DNA of 64,000 nucleotides from NCBI RefSeq assembly GCF_902506415.1, contig NZ_LR733275.1, forward strand, positions 2,705,795 through 2,769,794, read 5' to 3'. Numbering within the stretch: position 1 is the stretch's first letter; the number at the start of each line of letters is the position of its first letter. Source of the stretch: Massilia sp. 9I. Its GTDB lineage: Bacteria; Pseudomonadota; Gammaproteobacteria; Burkholderiales; Burkholderiaceae_D. The notes beneath the pieces were generated by a model. It did no database searches. It was given only the letters and a program-made list of their open reading frames with translations, and was not told the origin of the DNA. Positions 1 to 7,294 of this stretch are shown one piece after another. The position numbers were made by a program, and so were the translations under genes.

Positions 1-725
1 CCGAGACGCCCTACGTCGCCTCGCTGCGCGAACTGCTGGGCGTGATCGGCGCCCACGAATGGCGCCGCAAGGGCGTGCGCATCCCTGCGCTCGACGACAA
101 CATCCACCCGTGGTACGGCGTGTTTTCGCCTGTGCGCGGCGAATACGTCGAGCTGGTCGCGCAGGCGCCCCTGCCGCACGGAACGAAACTCGCCTTCGAC
201 ATCGGCGCCGGCACCGGCGTGCTGTCGGCCGTGCTGGCCCGGCGCGGCATTGCGCAGGTGCTGGCCACCGACATGGACGCACGCGCCCTCGGCTGCGCGC
301 GCGAGAACATCGCCCGCCTCGGCCTGTCCGCACAGGTCAGGATCATCGAGGCCGACCTGTTCCCCGAAGGCCGCGCGCCCCTGGTCGTGTGCAATCCGCC
401 TTGGCTGCCCGGCAAGCCCAGCTCGGCCATCGAATACGCGATCTACGATCCCGACAGCCGCATGCTCAAGGGCTTCCTCGGCGGCCTGGCAAACCACTTG
501 GAGCCACACGGCGAAGGCTGGCTGATCCTGTCGGACCTGGCCGAACACCTCGGCCTGCGTTCGCGCGAACAACTGCTCGGCTGGATTGCAGACGCGAAGC
601 TGGAAGTGCTCGCCCGCCACGACATACGCCCGACCCACGGTAAGGCAAGCGACCCGGACGATCCGCTGCACGCGGCGCGTTCGCGCGAAGTCACGTCGCT
701 GTGGCGCCTGCGCGCGGCCGGCTGA
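1..725 (+). CDS. Class I SAM-dependent methyltransferase, 5'-truncated
   Basis: The reading frame is open from the left edge, so the true start lies outside the window and only the C-terminal part (about 240 residues) is seen. It carries the SAM-binding glycine motif DIGAGTGVLSA and, further on, an NPPW catalytic motif, the signature of methyltransferases that modify an amide, amine or N6 nitrogen (PrmC/HemK-like Rossmann fold). A following segment, from Tyr-Asp-Pro-Asp-Ser, is typical of small-substrate or protein-glutamine methylases. The substrate cannot be read from the sequence. It ends about 55 bases before the tRNA promoter and appears to be the last gene of its transcript. Confidence 0.8.
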   Translation, partial: ETPYVASLRELLGVIGAHEWRRKGVRIPALDDNIHPWYGVFSPVRGEYVELVAQAPLPHGTKLAFDIGAGTGVLSAVLARRGIAQVLATDMDARALGCARENIARLGLSAQVRIIEADLFPEGRAPLVVCNPPWLPGKPSSAIEYAIYDPDSRMLKGFLGGLANHLEPHGEGWLILSDLAEHLGLRSREQLLGWIADAKLEVLARHDIRPTHGKASDPDDPLHAARSREVTSLWRLRAAG

Positions 726-781
726 ACCACGCTGCAAAGCCTGAGCTAGCTCAAGCGTTGCATGATTGAAAAATTCGTGGA

Positions 782-810
782 TTGCGTCCGCGCCCGGATC
801 GCGCTATAAT
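782..810 (+). promoter_or_regulatory. Sigma-70 promoter of the initiator tRNA
   Basis: A -35 box TTGCGT (782-787), a 17-base spacer and a perfect -10 box TATAAT (805-810) lie 12 bases before the tRNA. The tRNA array at 13.5 kb has the same arrangement (TTGCGA, 17 bases, TATAAT), as expected for strong stable-RNA promoters. Confidence 0.8.
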
Positions 811-822
811 CTTTTTCTCAGA

Positions 823-899
823 CGCGGGGTGGAGCAGTCTGGCAGCTCGTCGGGCTCATAACCCGAAGGTCACAGGTTCAAATCCTGTCCCCGCAACCA
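823..899 (+). tRNA. Initiator tRNA-fMet (CAT)
   Basis: This 77-nt cloverleaf includes an encoded 3' CCA. The first base C faces A at position 72, so the top acceptor pair is unpaired. The anticodon loop CTCATAA is closed by three G:C pairs (GGG/CCC). Both traits identify the initiator rather than an elongator Met tRNA. It is a single-gene unit with its own promoter and a terminator 12 bases downstream. Confidence 0.96.
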
Positions 900-911
900 A
901 ATACCAATCAG

Positions 912-940
912 AAGCCCGACTCTTGCAGCCGGGCTTTTGT
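912..940 (+). terminator. Rho-independent terminator after tRNA-fMet
   Basis: A 7-bp stem AAGCCCG/CGGGCTT (912-918 with 930-936) is followed by a T-rich run. Confidence 0.75.
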
Positions 941-1004
941 TTTCTGCGGTAGCGAATGCTGCAGCAGCACATGCAGCGCAGTACGGGCTGCACAGTAAGA
1001 GCTG

Positions 1005-1238
1005 ATGAGAGACAAGAAAGACAACGCGACGATCGACCTGCCGGGTTTCGAACCGGCCGAAGCGCCCGCATCCGTTGTCGAACCGAAGCGCAGCAACCAG
1101 CGTGCGCGCCGTGTCTCCCTGAAGCAGGAACAGCTCGAACTGCTGGAAGAAACCGATACGAGCGGCCTGCCTGTCTGGCGCCGCGACGACTCGATTGACC
1201 TGACCGGCTTGCCGGTCTGGGCGCCGGCCCCGACCTAG
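1005..1238 (+). CDS. Small hypothetical protein with two GLPVW repeats
   Basis: This 77-residue protein has no family I can name. It has a charged middle (about residues 28-50, Arg/Lys then Glu/Leu-rich, likely helical) and a C-terminal tail in which GLPVW occurs twice (residues 54-58 and 68-72). The motifs IDLPGF (10-15) and IDLTGL (64-69) also echo each other. The ATG is preceded only by a weak purine stretch. The folded repeat element starts right after its stop codon, exactly as the other copy does after gltX, which supports this being a real gene. No signal peptide or membrane segment is visible. Confidence 0.6.
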   Translation: MRDKKDNATIDLPGFEPAEAPASVVEPKRSNQRARRVSLKQEQLELLEETDTSGLPVWRRDDSIDLTGLPVWAPAPT

Positions 1239-1248
1239 TCCGGCTTAG

Positions 1249-1348
1249 AGCGCCTGACAATTCCCCCTATGGCGGTGTTGCATCGTCTTGCCGTACTAGC
1301 GTACTGTCTGCGACGATGCGCCTTGCCCTAGGGGTTTTGTCAGGCGCT
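1249..1348 (+). repeat. Folded intergenic repeat element, copy A
   Basis: A 100-bp imperfect palindrome. The ends AGCGCCTGACAA and TTGTCAGGCGCT are perfect inverted repeats; inside them CCCCTA pairs with TAGGGG, then GCATCGTC with GACGATGC, with GTAC-TAGC-GTAC at the tip. It lies between the 77-aa gene and dbpA, in the same orientation relative to its upstream gene as copy B (13595-13709) has to gltX. It could act as a transcript-end structure, a protein-binding element or a REP-like repeat. Confidence 0.85.
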
Positions 1349-1387
1349 TATATTGGCTACACCTGTGGCCCTCTTTGCTCGGACACC

Positions 1388-2797
1388 ATGACTACCCAAT
1401 CCTTCACCTCGCTGCCGCTCGCGCCGCGCTTCCTCGCCAACCTCGCCGCCCTGGGTTACCACCAGATGACGTCGATTCAGGCCGAGTCCCTCCCGGCCGT
1501 GCTGGAAGGGCGCGACCTGATCGCCCAGGCCAAGACCGGCAGCGGCAAGACCGCCGCTTTCGGCATCGGCGTCCTGCACAAGCTCAATCCTGCCTGGTTC
1601 GCGGTGCAGGGCCTGGTGCTGTGCCCGACGCGCGAGCTGGCCGACCAGGTCGCGAACGAACTGCGGCGCCTGGCGCGCGGTGTTGGCAACGTCAAGATCC
1701 TCACCCTGACCGGCGGCGTCGCCATGCGCCCGCAGATCGCCTCGCTCGAACACGGCGCCCACATCGTGGTCGGCACTCCGGGCCGCATCCGCGACCACCT
1801 GGGCCGCAACACGCTGGACCTGTCCAAGGTGCAGACCCTGGTGCTGGACGAAGCAGACCGCATGACCGACATGGGCTTCTACGACGAGATCGCCGGCATC
1901 GTGAGCGCCTGCCCGCAGCGGCGCCAGACCCTGCTGTTCTCGGCCACCTATCCGAACGACATCCGCTTCGCTACCGCCGGCTTCCTGGTTGAGCCGCTCG
2001 AAGTGGCGGTCGAAAGCCAGCACAGCGCGGAGAAGATCGAACAGCGCTTCTACGAGATCGGCTTCGAAGGCCGCGACGAAGCGGTGGCGCAGCTGCTCAA
2101 GCACTACCAGCCGGTGTCCACCCTCGCCTTCTGCAATACCAAGGCGCACTGCCGCGAACTGGCCGACCACCTGCGCGAACAGGGCTTCTCGGCGCTGGCG
2201 CTTTACGGCGAACTGGAACAGTGGGAGCGCGACGAGATCCTGGTGCTGTTCGCCAACCGCAGCTGCTCGGTGCTGGTCGCGACCGACGTCGCCGCGCGCG
2301 GCCTCGACATCGCCAACCTCGACACCGTGGTCAACGCCGACGTCTCGAAGGATCCGGAAGTGCACGTGCACCGCATCGGCCGCACCGGCCGTGGCGGCGA
2401 GACCGGCCTGGCCCTGACCCTGTGCGCACCGAACGAAAAGAAGTGGGTGCGCCTGATCGAGGAATACCAGGATGCGCCGGCCGAATGGCACAAGCTCGAC
2501 GAACTGGGCGAACAACCCGAAGCCGGCGCGCCGGCGCCGATGTTGACCCTGCACATCGCTGGCGGCAAGAAGGCCAAGCTGCGTCCAGGCGACATCCTCG
2601 GCGCGCTGTGCGGCGACGCCGGTTTAACGAAGGAACAGGTCGGCAAGATCAATGTCGGCGAGTTCGCCAGCTACGTCGCGCTCGACCGCCACATCGCCCA
2701 TGCCGCGGTGGCCAAGCTCAACGACCGCCAGGCGCCGGGACCGGAATTCGGCGCCATCAAAGGCCGCTATTTCAAGATGCGTTTCCTGGAAGTCTGA
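1388..2797 (+). CDS. dbpA: ATP-dependent RNA helicase DbpA
   Basis: A DEAD-box helicase of 469 residues that in E. coli binds hairpin 92 of 23S rRNA and acts in large-subunit assembly. Visible motifs in order are the Q motif (about 23-36), Walker A AKTGSGKT (48-55), PTRELADQ, TPGRIRD, DEAD, SAT, ARGLD and HRIGRTGR. The last roughly 75 residues form the DbpA-type RNA-binding domain (GDILGAL, VGEFASYVALDR, KGRYFKMRF), which separates DbpA from RhlE and SrmB. I chose the ATG at 1388; the frame extends up to 1316, but that would put the repeat element inside the protein. Confidence 0.93.
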   Translation: MTTQSFTSLPLAPRFLANLAALGYHQMTSIQAESLPAVLEGRDLIAQAKTGSGKTAAFGIGVLHKLNPAWFAVQGLVLCPTRELADQVANELRRLARGVGNVKILTLTGGVAMRPQIASLEHGAHIVVGTPGRIRDHLGRNTLDLSKVQTLVLDEADRMTDMGFYDEIAGIVSACPQRRQTLLFSATYPNDIRFATAGFLVEPLEVAVESQHSAEKIEQRFYEIGFEGRDEAVAQLLKHYQPVSTLAFCNTKAHCRELADHLREQGFSALALYGELEQWERDEILVLFANRSCSVLVATDVAARGLDIANLDTVVNADVSKDPEVHVHRIGRTGRGGETGLALTLCAPNEKKWVRLIEEYQDAPAEWHKLDELGEQPEAGAPAPMLTLHIAGGKKAKLRPGDILGALCGDAGLTKEQVGKINVGEFASYVALDRHIAHAAVAKLNDRQAPGPEFGAIKGRYFKMRFLEV

Positions 2798-2882
2798 GCA
2801 CGAACGGCTGACTTGTAACCGAGTTGTAACAGCAGCGCACGGTTGGCTCAGCAGCGCCATCGGCGCGGCAAAATCTGGCATT

Positions 2883-2900
2883 ATTTGTCAAAATACAAAT
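2883..2900. promoter_or_regulatory. AT-rich palindrome upstream of the pseudokinase gene
   Basis: A perfect inverted repeat ATTTGT-CAAAAT-ACAAAT lies 46 bases before the ATG at 2946, in an otherwise GC-rich spacer. Its size (6-6-6) suits a dimeric regulator, but no regulator can be assigned. Confidence 0.4.
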
Positions 2901-2945
2901 ACTGGACCTGGACACAATCCACCGTGTCGGGCCCGGCTAGATGCC

Positions 2946-4082
2946 ATGATGACCAGCACACCAGTAACCCAGCAACAGCAGACCGACGGCCGGACCGTGC
3001 GCGAAGTGGTCGAGTTCAACCAGGAACTCGTCAACGAAGTCTGGTGCCGGCGCATCTTCCGCCAGATCCTGCAGTCGCTCGAACTGCAGTACGCGATGCA
3101 GATGCCGCATCGTCCGATCAGCCCCGACACCATCCTGGTGCTCGATTCGGGCGATCCGATGCTGCTGCCCTCGCAGGACGTCAGCACCGCGTGGTCGGAA
3201 GCCGGCGATCTGCACGACCTGGCCGCCGTGGTCCACTACGCCATCACCCGGGAATACCCGCCTGCGGCGCCGCTGCTGGGGCGCACGCTGGAGTTCTCCG
3301 ACGGCTACAGCGATACCTTCGTGGCCGCCGTCGACCGCTGCCTGGCGCCCGACCCGCAGCAGCGTCCGCACACTATTGAACAGCTGCGCAACCTGCTCGG
3401 CATCGTGCCGCTCGGGCCGGCCATCCCGACCCAGCCGGCCGCCCCTGCGCCGCAGCCCGAGCCGGCCGTCTCCTTCCTCACGGAAGCGGCTCCTGCGGCC
3501 GAACCGGGCGGCCTCAAGCGCTGGCTCTTGCTGATTGCCGCCGCTACCGTTCTGCTGGGAGCGCTCGGCGCCCTGCTCGCCCTGCTGCATCAGGCCGATT
3601 CGCGCGACACGGTAACCCTCGCCCTGCCGGGCGACACGCCCGCCGCGCAGGAATCCCCGGCAAGCCCTGTGCCCGACGCCGCGCCACCCGTGGCCACGGC
3701 TGGCGCTGCCGCCGAAGCAGCCCCGCCGAGCAGCGAGCTGCCGCCCGACCTGGTTCCCGACACCGCGCCGCCCGCCGCCGTAGCTGCCGCCCCCACGACA
3801 CCTGCTGCTCCCGCGGCGCCGGTGCAGGCCGAGCCCAGCCGGCCAGTGCCGGCCGCAGCCGGCGCCACCTACAAGCTGGTGATCAAGCCCTGGGCCATGG
3901 TGCAGGTCGACGGCGTCGACCGCGGCGCCAGTCCGCCACTCAAGCGCCTGACCCTGGCGCCGGGCCAGCACACGATCCGCATCATGAACCCGAACTTCCC
4001 CGAGCACACGGTCACGGTCAACGCGGTCAAGGGCGCTTCGACAACGATCGAAATGGATTTCAGTGAAGAGGAGACGCCATGA
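2946..4082 (+). CDS. Membrane pseudokinase-like protein with a PEGA-like C-terminal domain
   Basis: This 378-residue protein has three parts. Residues about 20-155 resemble the C-lobe of a Ser/Thr protein kinase: HRPISPDTILV (about 55) stands where an HRDxKxxN loop should be, but the catalytic Asp and Lys are missing, and a CLAPDPQQRP stretch matches kinase subdomain XI. No N-lobe glycine loop or ATP-binding Lys is present, so it is unlikely to be an active kinase. A single membrane helix (about 190-213) follows, then a Pro/Ala-rich linker to about 300 and a PEGA-like beta domain (about 305-372). The start at ATG 2946 is preferred over the frame's extension into dbpA. Its stop overlaps the next start (ATGA), so it is co-translated with a lipoprotein, suggesting an envelope partner. 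Confidence 0.65.
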   Translation: MMTSTPVTQQQQTDGRTVREVVEFNQELVNEVWCRRIFRQILQSLELQYAMQMPHRPISPDTILVLDSGDPMLLPSQDVSTAWSEAGDLHDLAAVVHYAITREYPPAAPLLGRTLEFSDGYSDTFVAAVDRCLAPDPQQRPHTIEQLRNLLGIVPLGPAIPTQPAAPAPQPEPAVSFLTEAAPAAEPGGLKRWLLLIAAATVLLGALGALLALLHQADSRDTVTLALPGDTPAAQESPASPVPDAAPPVATAGAAAEAAPPSSELPPDLVPDTAPPAAVAAAPTTPAAPAAPVQAEPSRPVPAAAGATYKLVIKPWAMVQVDGVDRGASPPLKRLTLAPGQHTIRIMNPNFPEHTVTVNAVKGASTTIEMDFSEEETP

Positions 4083-4618
4083 AGCCACGCATCCGACAGC
4101 AGGGTTTGCGCGCCTGCGTCCTGGCAGCCACCCTGCTGCTGGGCGGCTGCGCCCAGCTCAAGCCGCAGCTCGATGCGCTGTTCGGTTCCGAACCGGCGCG
4201 CGCCCATCCGCGCGCCGAAGAACGCGCCCGCCCGCGCCCGGAACGCGCGGAGCGCAACGAACGTCCCGCGCCGCGCCCTGAACGGCCCGCAGCCGACCGC
4301 GACGACGCCGCCCTGCGCGAAGGCATCGCGCTGTATAACGAAGGCGACTTCAATGCGGCGATCAAGCGCCTGAATTCGAACGACATGAACGGTGGCTCGA
4401 TCCGCAACCGCGTCAGCGCGCTCAAGTACACGGCCTTCAGCTATTGCGTCACCAATCGCCCGGTGCCCTGCCGCCAGGCCTTCGAGCGTGCGCTGCGCCT
4501 GGACGCCTCTTTCGAACTGGCGCCAGGCGAACAGGGCCACCCGCAATGGGGACCGGTGTTCGCCAAGGCGCGCCAGAACGTCGGTGGACGCGAGACTGCG
4601 CGCGAAGCATCGCGCTAG
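4079..4618 (+). CDS. Lipoprotein, possibly TssQ-like
   Basis: A 179-residue protein with a type II signal peptide (MKPRIRQQ, a hydrophobic core, and lipobox LLGGC near residue 23), so it is probably anchored in the outer membrane. An Arg/Pro/Glu-rich spacer (about 40-78) precedes a TPR-like helical domain (ALREGIALYNEGDFNAAI, then two Cys in SYCVTNRPVPCR) and a conserved-looking GHPQWGPVF near the end. From memory this resembles the T6SS-associated lipoprotein family TssQ, but no other T6SS gene lies in the window, so the link is tentative. It is coupled by ATGA overlap to the pseudokinase gene. Confidence 0.7.
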   Translation: MKPRIRQQGLRACVLAATLLLGGCAQLKPQLDALFGSEPARAHPRAEERARPRPERAERNERPAPRPERPAADRDDAALREGIALYNEGDFNAAIKRLNSNDMNGGSIRNRVSALKYTAFSYCVTNRPVPCRQAFERALRLDASFELAPGEQGHPQWGPVFAKARQNVGGRETAREASR

Positions 4619-4624
4619 GCCTGC

Positions 4625-6226
4625 TTAGAGTTTGACGTTGATGCTGGCCGGGAAGGTCGGCGCACGGCGGCGTTTCGATGCCTGCTCGTAGGCGTAAGCC
4701 ATGCCGATCAGTGAAGCCTCGCTCCACGCGCCGCCCACGAACGAGATCCCGATCGGCAGCCCGCGAGTATAACCGGCCGGCACCGTGATGTGCGGGTAGC
4801 CCGCCACCGCGGCCGGGCTGGAGAAACTGCCGCCGTAGTGGTCGCCGTTGATGTAGTCGGTCAGCCAGGCCGGGCCGCCGGTCGGCGCCACCAGTGCGTC
4901 CAGTTTGTGTTCCTTCATTACCTGGTCGATGCCTTCGTCGCGCGAATAGCGCAGGTCATTGGCCAGCGCCTCGCGGTACTCCTTCGCATCCAGCCCCGGC
5001 TTGGCCTGGGCCGCGATCAGGTGCTCCTGCTTAAAGTACGGCATTTCGCGCGCCGCGTTCTTGGCGTTGAAGGCGATCACATCGCCCATGTTCTTGACCG
5101 GCGCGTGCGGCGCATAGTTCTTCAGATAGGCTTCGAGGCCAGGCGCGAATTCGTACAGCAGCACCTGCAGCTCGCTGTCGTTGTACTTGTCGACGTTCGG
5201 CACTTTGACGTCGACCAGGATGGCGCCCTGCGCCTTGAGCACCGCGAGCTCCTGCTCGATGATCGCGTCGACCGCGTCATTGCTGCCAAAGAAATTGCGG
5301 GCGACGCCGATGCGCTTGCCCTTGAGGCCATCGGTGCGCAGCGCCGCGGCGTAGTCGGCGATGTGGCCGGAGCTAGCCGCGGTCGCCTTGTCGTCCGCAT
5401 CTGCGCCTGCCATCGCGGCCAGCATCAGGGCTGCGTCGGCCACGCTGCGCGTCATCGGGCCGGCCGTGTCCTGCGAGTGGGCGATCGGGATGATGCCGCT
5501 GCGGCTGAGCAGGCCGAGGGTCGGCTTGATGCCGACGATCCCGCAGGACGACGAGGGCGAGACGATCGAACCGTCGGTCTCGGTGCCGACGGTCAGCGTG
5601 GCCAGGCCGGCCGCCGCGGCGGCGCCCGAGCCCGAGCTGGAGCCGCTGGTGTTACGGTCAAGCGCGTACGGATTCCTGGTCTGCCCGCCACGGCCGCTCC
5701 AGCCGCTGACCGAATGGGTCGAGCGCATGTTCGCCCATTCGGACAGGTTGGTCTTGCCGATGATGACCGCGCCGGCCTTGCGCAGCAGCGCCACGATGTG
5801 CGCGTCCTTGACCGCGCGCACGCCGTTGAGGGCGAGCGAGCCGGCGCTGGTGCTCATGCGGTCGGCGGTGGCGATATTGTCTTTCAATAGCACCGGGATG
5901 CCGTGCAGCGGGCTACGCAGCTTGCCGGCCGCGCGCTCGCGGTCCATCTCGGCGGCGATCTTGAGCGCGTCCGGGTTGGTCTCGATGACCGCGTTCAGGC
6001 GCGGACCGGCCTTGTCGATGGCGGCGATGCGCGCCAGGTATTGCTTGACCAGGGAGCTCGAGCTCAGCTTGCCGGCCGCCATCTGGGCCTGCTGTTCGCG
6101 CACGCCGGCATCGAGGATGCCACTTGCACTGCCGCCTGCCGTGCCGGCGGCGAGCGCCTCGTGCGCCACACCGGCAAGTGCCCCTGCCGCCATACCGAGC
6201 CGAACGAAATCCCTGCGCTTCATCAT
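4625..6226 (-). CDS. Amidase-signature family hydrolase with Tat signal
   Basis: A 533-residue amidase related to GatA and peptide amidases. The N-terminus begins MMKRRDF and continues into a hydrophobic stretch ending in ALA, matching a twin-arginine signal, so the enzyme probably works in the periplasm. The Ser-cisSer-Lys triad is visible: the Lys in VLLKDNI, the glycine/serine core in TSGSSSGSGAAAAAG, and the nucleophile region GTETDGSIVSPSSSCG. The ATG at 6226 has a good ribosome site (GGAGG, 6-base spacer). A GatA role is unlikely given the export signal and the absence of gatB/gatC. The substrate is unknown. It converges with the lipoprotein gene, six bases away. Confidence 0.88.
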   Translation of the reverse strand: MMKRRDFVRLGMAAGALAGVAHEALAAGTAGGSASGILDAGVREQQAQMAAGKLSSSSLVKQYLARIAAIDKAGPRLNAVIETNPDALKIAAEMDRERAAGKLRSPLHGIPVLLKDNIATADRMSTSAGSLALNGVRAVKDAHIVALLRKAGAVIIGKTNLSEWANMRSTHSVSGWSGRGGQTRNPYALDRNTSGSSSGSGAAAAAGLATLTVGTETDGSIVSPSSSCGIVGIKPTLGLLSRSGIIPIAHSQDTAGPMTRSVADAALMLAAMAGADADDKATAASSGHIADYAAALRTDGLKGKRIGVARNFFGSNDAVDAIIEQELAVLKAQGAILVDVKVPNVDKYNDSELQVLLYEFAPGLEAYLKNYAPHAPVKNMGDVIAFNAKNAAREMPYFKQEHLIAAQAKPGLDAKEYREALANDLRYSRDEGIDQVMKEHKLDALVAPTGGPAWLTDYINGDHYGGSFSSPAAVAGYPHITVPAGYTRGLPIGISFVGGAWSEASLIGMAYAYEQASKRRRAPTFPASINVKL

Positions 6227-6297
6227 ACAAGCCTCCGTGTCAAATAATGCATGAGCATAGCAGCAAAGTTACTCATGTGACACGGTTGTTCGTGGCC

Positions 6298-6489
6298 TTA
6301 ACGGAGCTGTGCAAGCGGCTGCTGCCCGGCTGGGCGCTGGGGCGGAAGCGCTTGCGTTTGCGGCCGGCGGCGGGCCGCTTTGACTGCCTCGCTCTCGTTC
6401 TTTTCCCCATGCGTGCACGGCGCCGGAGCGCCATCCTGGAAAACTGTTCTCCTATAGCGGCAGAACATGCATACTTGCGCGTTGTGCAT
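6298..6489 (-). CDS. Small Cys-rich protein divergent from a TetR regulator
   Basis: A 63-residue ORF whose start is supported by a strong ribosome site (AAGGAG, 5-base spacer). Near its N-terminus it has C-x2-C (VCMFCRY), then Cys-Thr-His about 13 residues later, a possible zinc-binding C2-C-H arrangement. The rest is basic and Gln/Pro-rich, ending QPLAQLR. I recognise no family. It is transcribed away from the TetR gene, and the two operator-like palindromes (6559-6597) lie between them, so it is the obvious candidate target of that regulator. Confidence 0.6.
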   Translation of the reverse strand: MHNAQVCMFCRYRRTVFQDGAPAPCTHGEKNESEAVKAARRRPQTQALPPQRPAGQQPLAQLR

Positions 6490-6550
6490 GGCTTCTCCTT
6501 TCGACAATATTCGAAATGTCCGCTGCCCTGCATCGCAAGACCTGTTACCA

Positions 6551-6597
6551 TTACAAAGCGGAACACGATTCCGTATTATAAGCGGAACTTCGTTCCG
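6551..6597 (+). promoter_or_regulatory. TetR promoter with two overlapping operators
   Basis: A -35 box TTACAA (6551-6556), a 17-base spacer and a -10 box TATTAT (6574-6579) form a promoter toward the TetR gene. Two identical-pattern palindromes CGGAA-N5-TTCCG sit on it: 6559-6573 inside the spacer and 6583-6597 over the start site, centres 24 bases apart. The -10 region read on the minus strand gives TATAAT (6580-6575), so the divergent small gene may share control. The layout predicts autorepression. Confidence 0.75.
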
Positions 6598-6613
6598 TTT
6601 TGTAGATTTTTTT

Positions 6614-7222
6614 ATGCATACGACACCAGACCCGGAACAGCCCGCCGAGAAAGCGGAAGAAAAGCAGTCGCGCGGCAAGCGCGCCGATGCGCAGCGCAAC
6701 CTCCAGTCCTTGCTGGAGGCCGCCATGGAGGTGTTCACGAAGTCGGGCGTGGATGCGCCGGTGCGCGAGATCGCCGAGCAGGCCGGCGTCGGCGTGGGCA
6801 CCCTGTATCGCCACTTCCCGCAGCGCGCCGACCTGATCGTCGCGGTCCTGAAGTCCCAGATCGACGCCTGCGCCGATGCCGCCGCCAGCCTCGCCGCGAA
6901 GCACGCGCCGGACGAGGCGCTGGCGCGCTGGATGGAGCGTTACGTCGACTTCATCGTCACCAAGCGCGGGCTGTCGGGAGCCCTGCAGTCGGACAATGCA
7001 GCCTACGCCGCGCTGCCGGATTATTTCTACGGACGCCTGCGCCCTGCCCTGTCCTCGCTGCTGCAGGCTGCGGTCGAGCAGGGTCTCGTTCGTCCGGGTT
7101 TCGAGGCCGACGAACTGCTGCGCGCGGTCGCGACGCTATGCAAGGCGAATCCGGATGAAGATACGGCCGCGACCAAGAGGATGGTCGGCTTGCTGGTCGA
7201 TGGCCTGCGCAGCGCGCGCTAG
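6614..7222 (+). CDS. TetR/AcrR family transcriptional regulator
   Basis: A 202-residue regulator. After a polar N-terminal tail, the DNA-binding domain (about residues 22-75) shows the TetR hallmarks: AAMEVFTKSG, then the helix-turn-helix VREIAEQAGVGVGTLYRHFP. The remainder is a helical ligand/dimer domain with a TetR_C-like region (ALQSDNAAYAALPDYF). The ligand is unknown. The ATG at 6614 sits 16 bases after the second operator; the frame extends upstream, but that would read through the promoter. A strong shared terminator follows. Confidence 0.9.
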   Translation: MHTTPDPEQPAEKAEEKQSRGKRADAQRNLQSLLEAAMEVFTKSGVDAPVREIAEQAGVGVGTLYRHFPQRADLIVAVLKSQIDACADAAASLAAKHAPDEALARWMERYVDFIVTKRGLSGALQSDNAAYAALPDYFYGRLRPALSSLLQAAVEQGLVRPGFEADELLRAVATLCKANPDEDTAATKRMVGLLVDGLRSAR

Positions 7223-7248
7223 CGCCAGGCGCAGCGCACGAAGCAGGC

Positions 7249-7281
7249 AAAAAAAAACGCTGCCGAGGCAGCGTTTTTTTC
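7249..7281. terminator. Bidirectional terminator between TetR gene and efp
   Basis: The stem ACGCTGCC/GGCAGCGT is flanked by an A-tract on the left and a T-tract on the right, so it can stop transcripts arriving from both convergent genes. Confidence 0.88.
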
Positions 7282-7294
7282 GTTCAGCGATCGC

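Noticed and set aside
1316-1387. Extended N-terminus of the DbpA frame from 1316
   Set aside because: It would translate the second arm of the folded repeat element, and the ATG at 1388 matches the family's N-terminus.
2652-2945. Upstream extension of the pseudokinase frame into dbpA
   Set aside because: The region before 2946 overlaps dbpA in another frame and has no ribosome site; its composition is that of a shadow frame.
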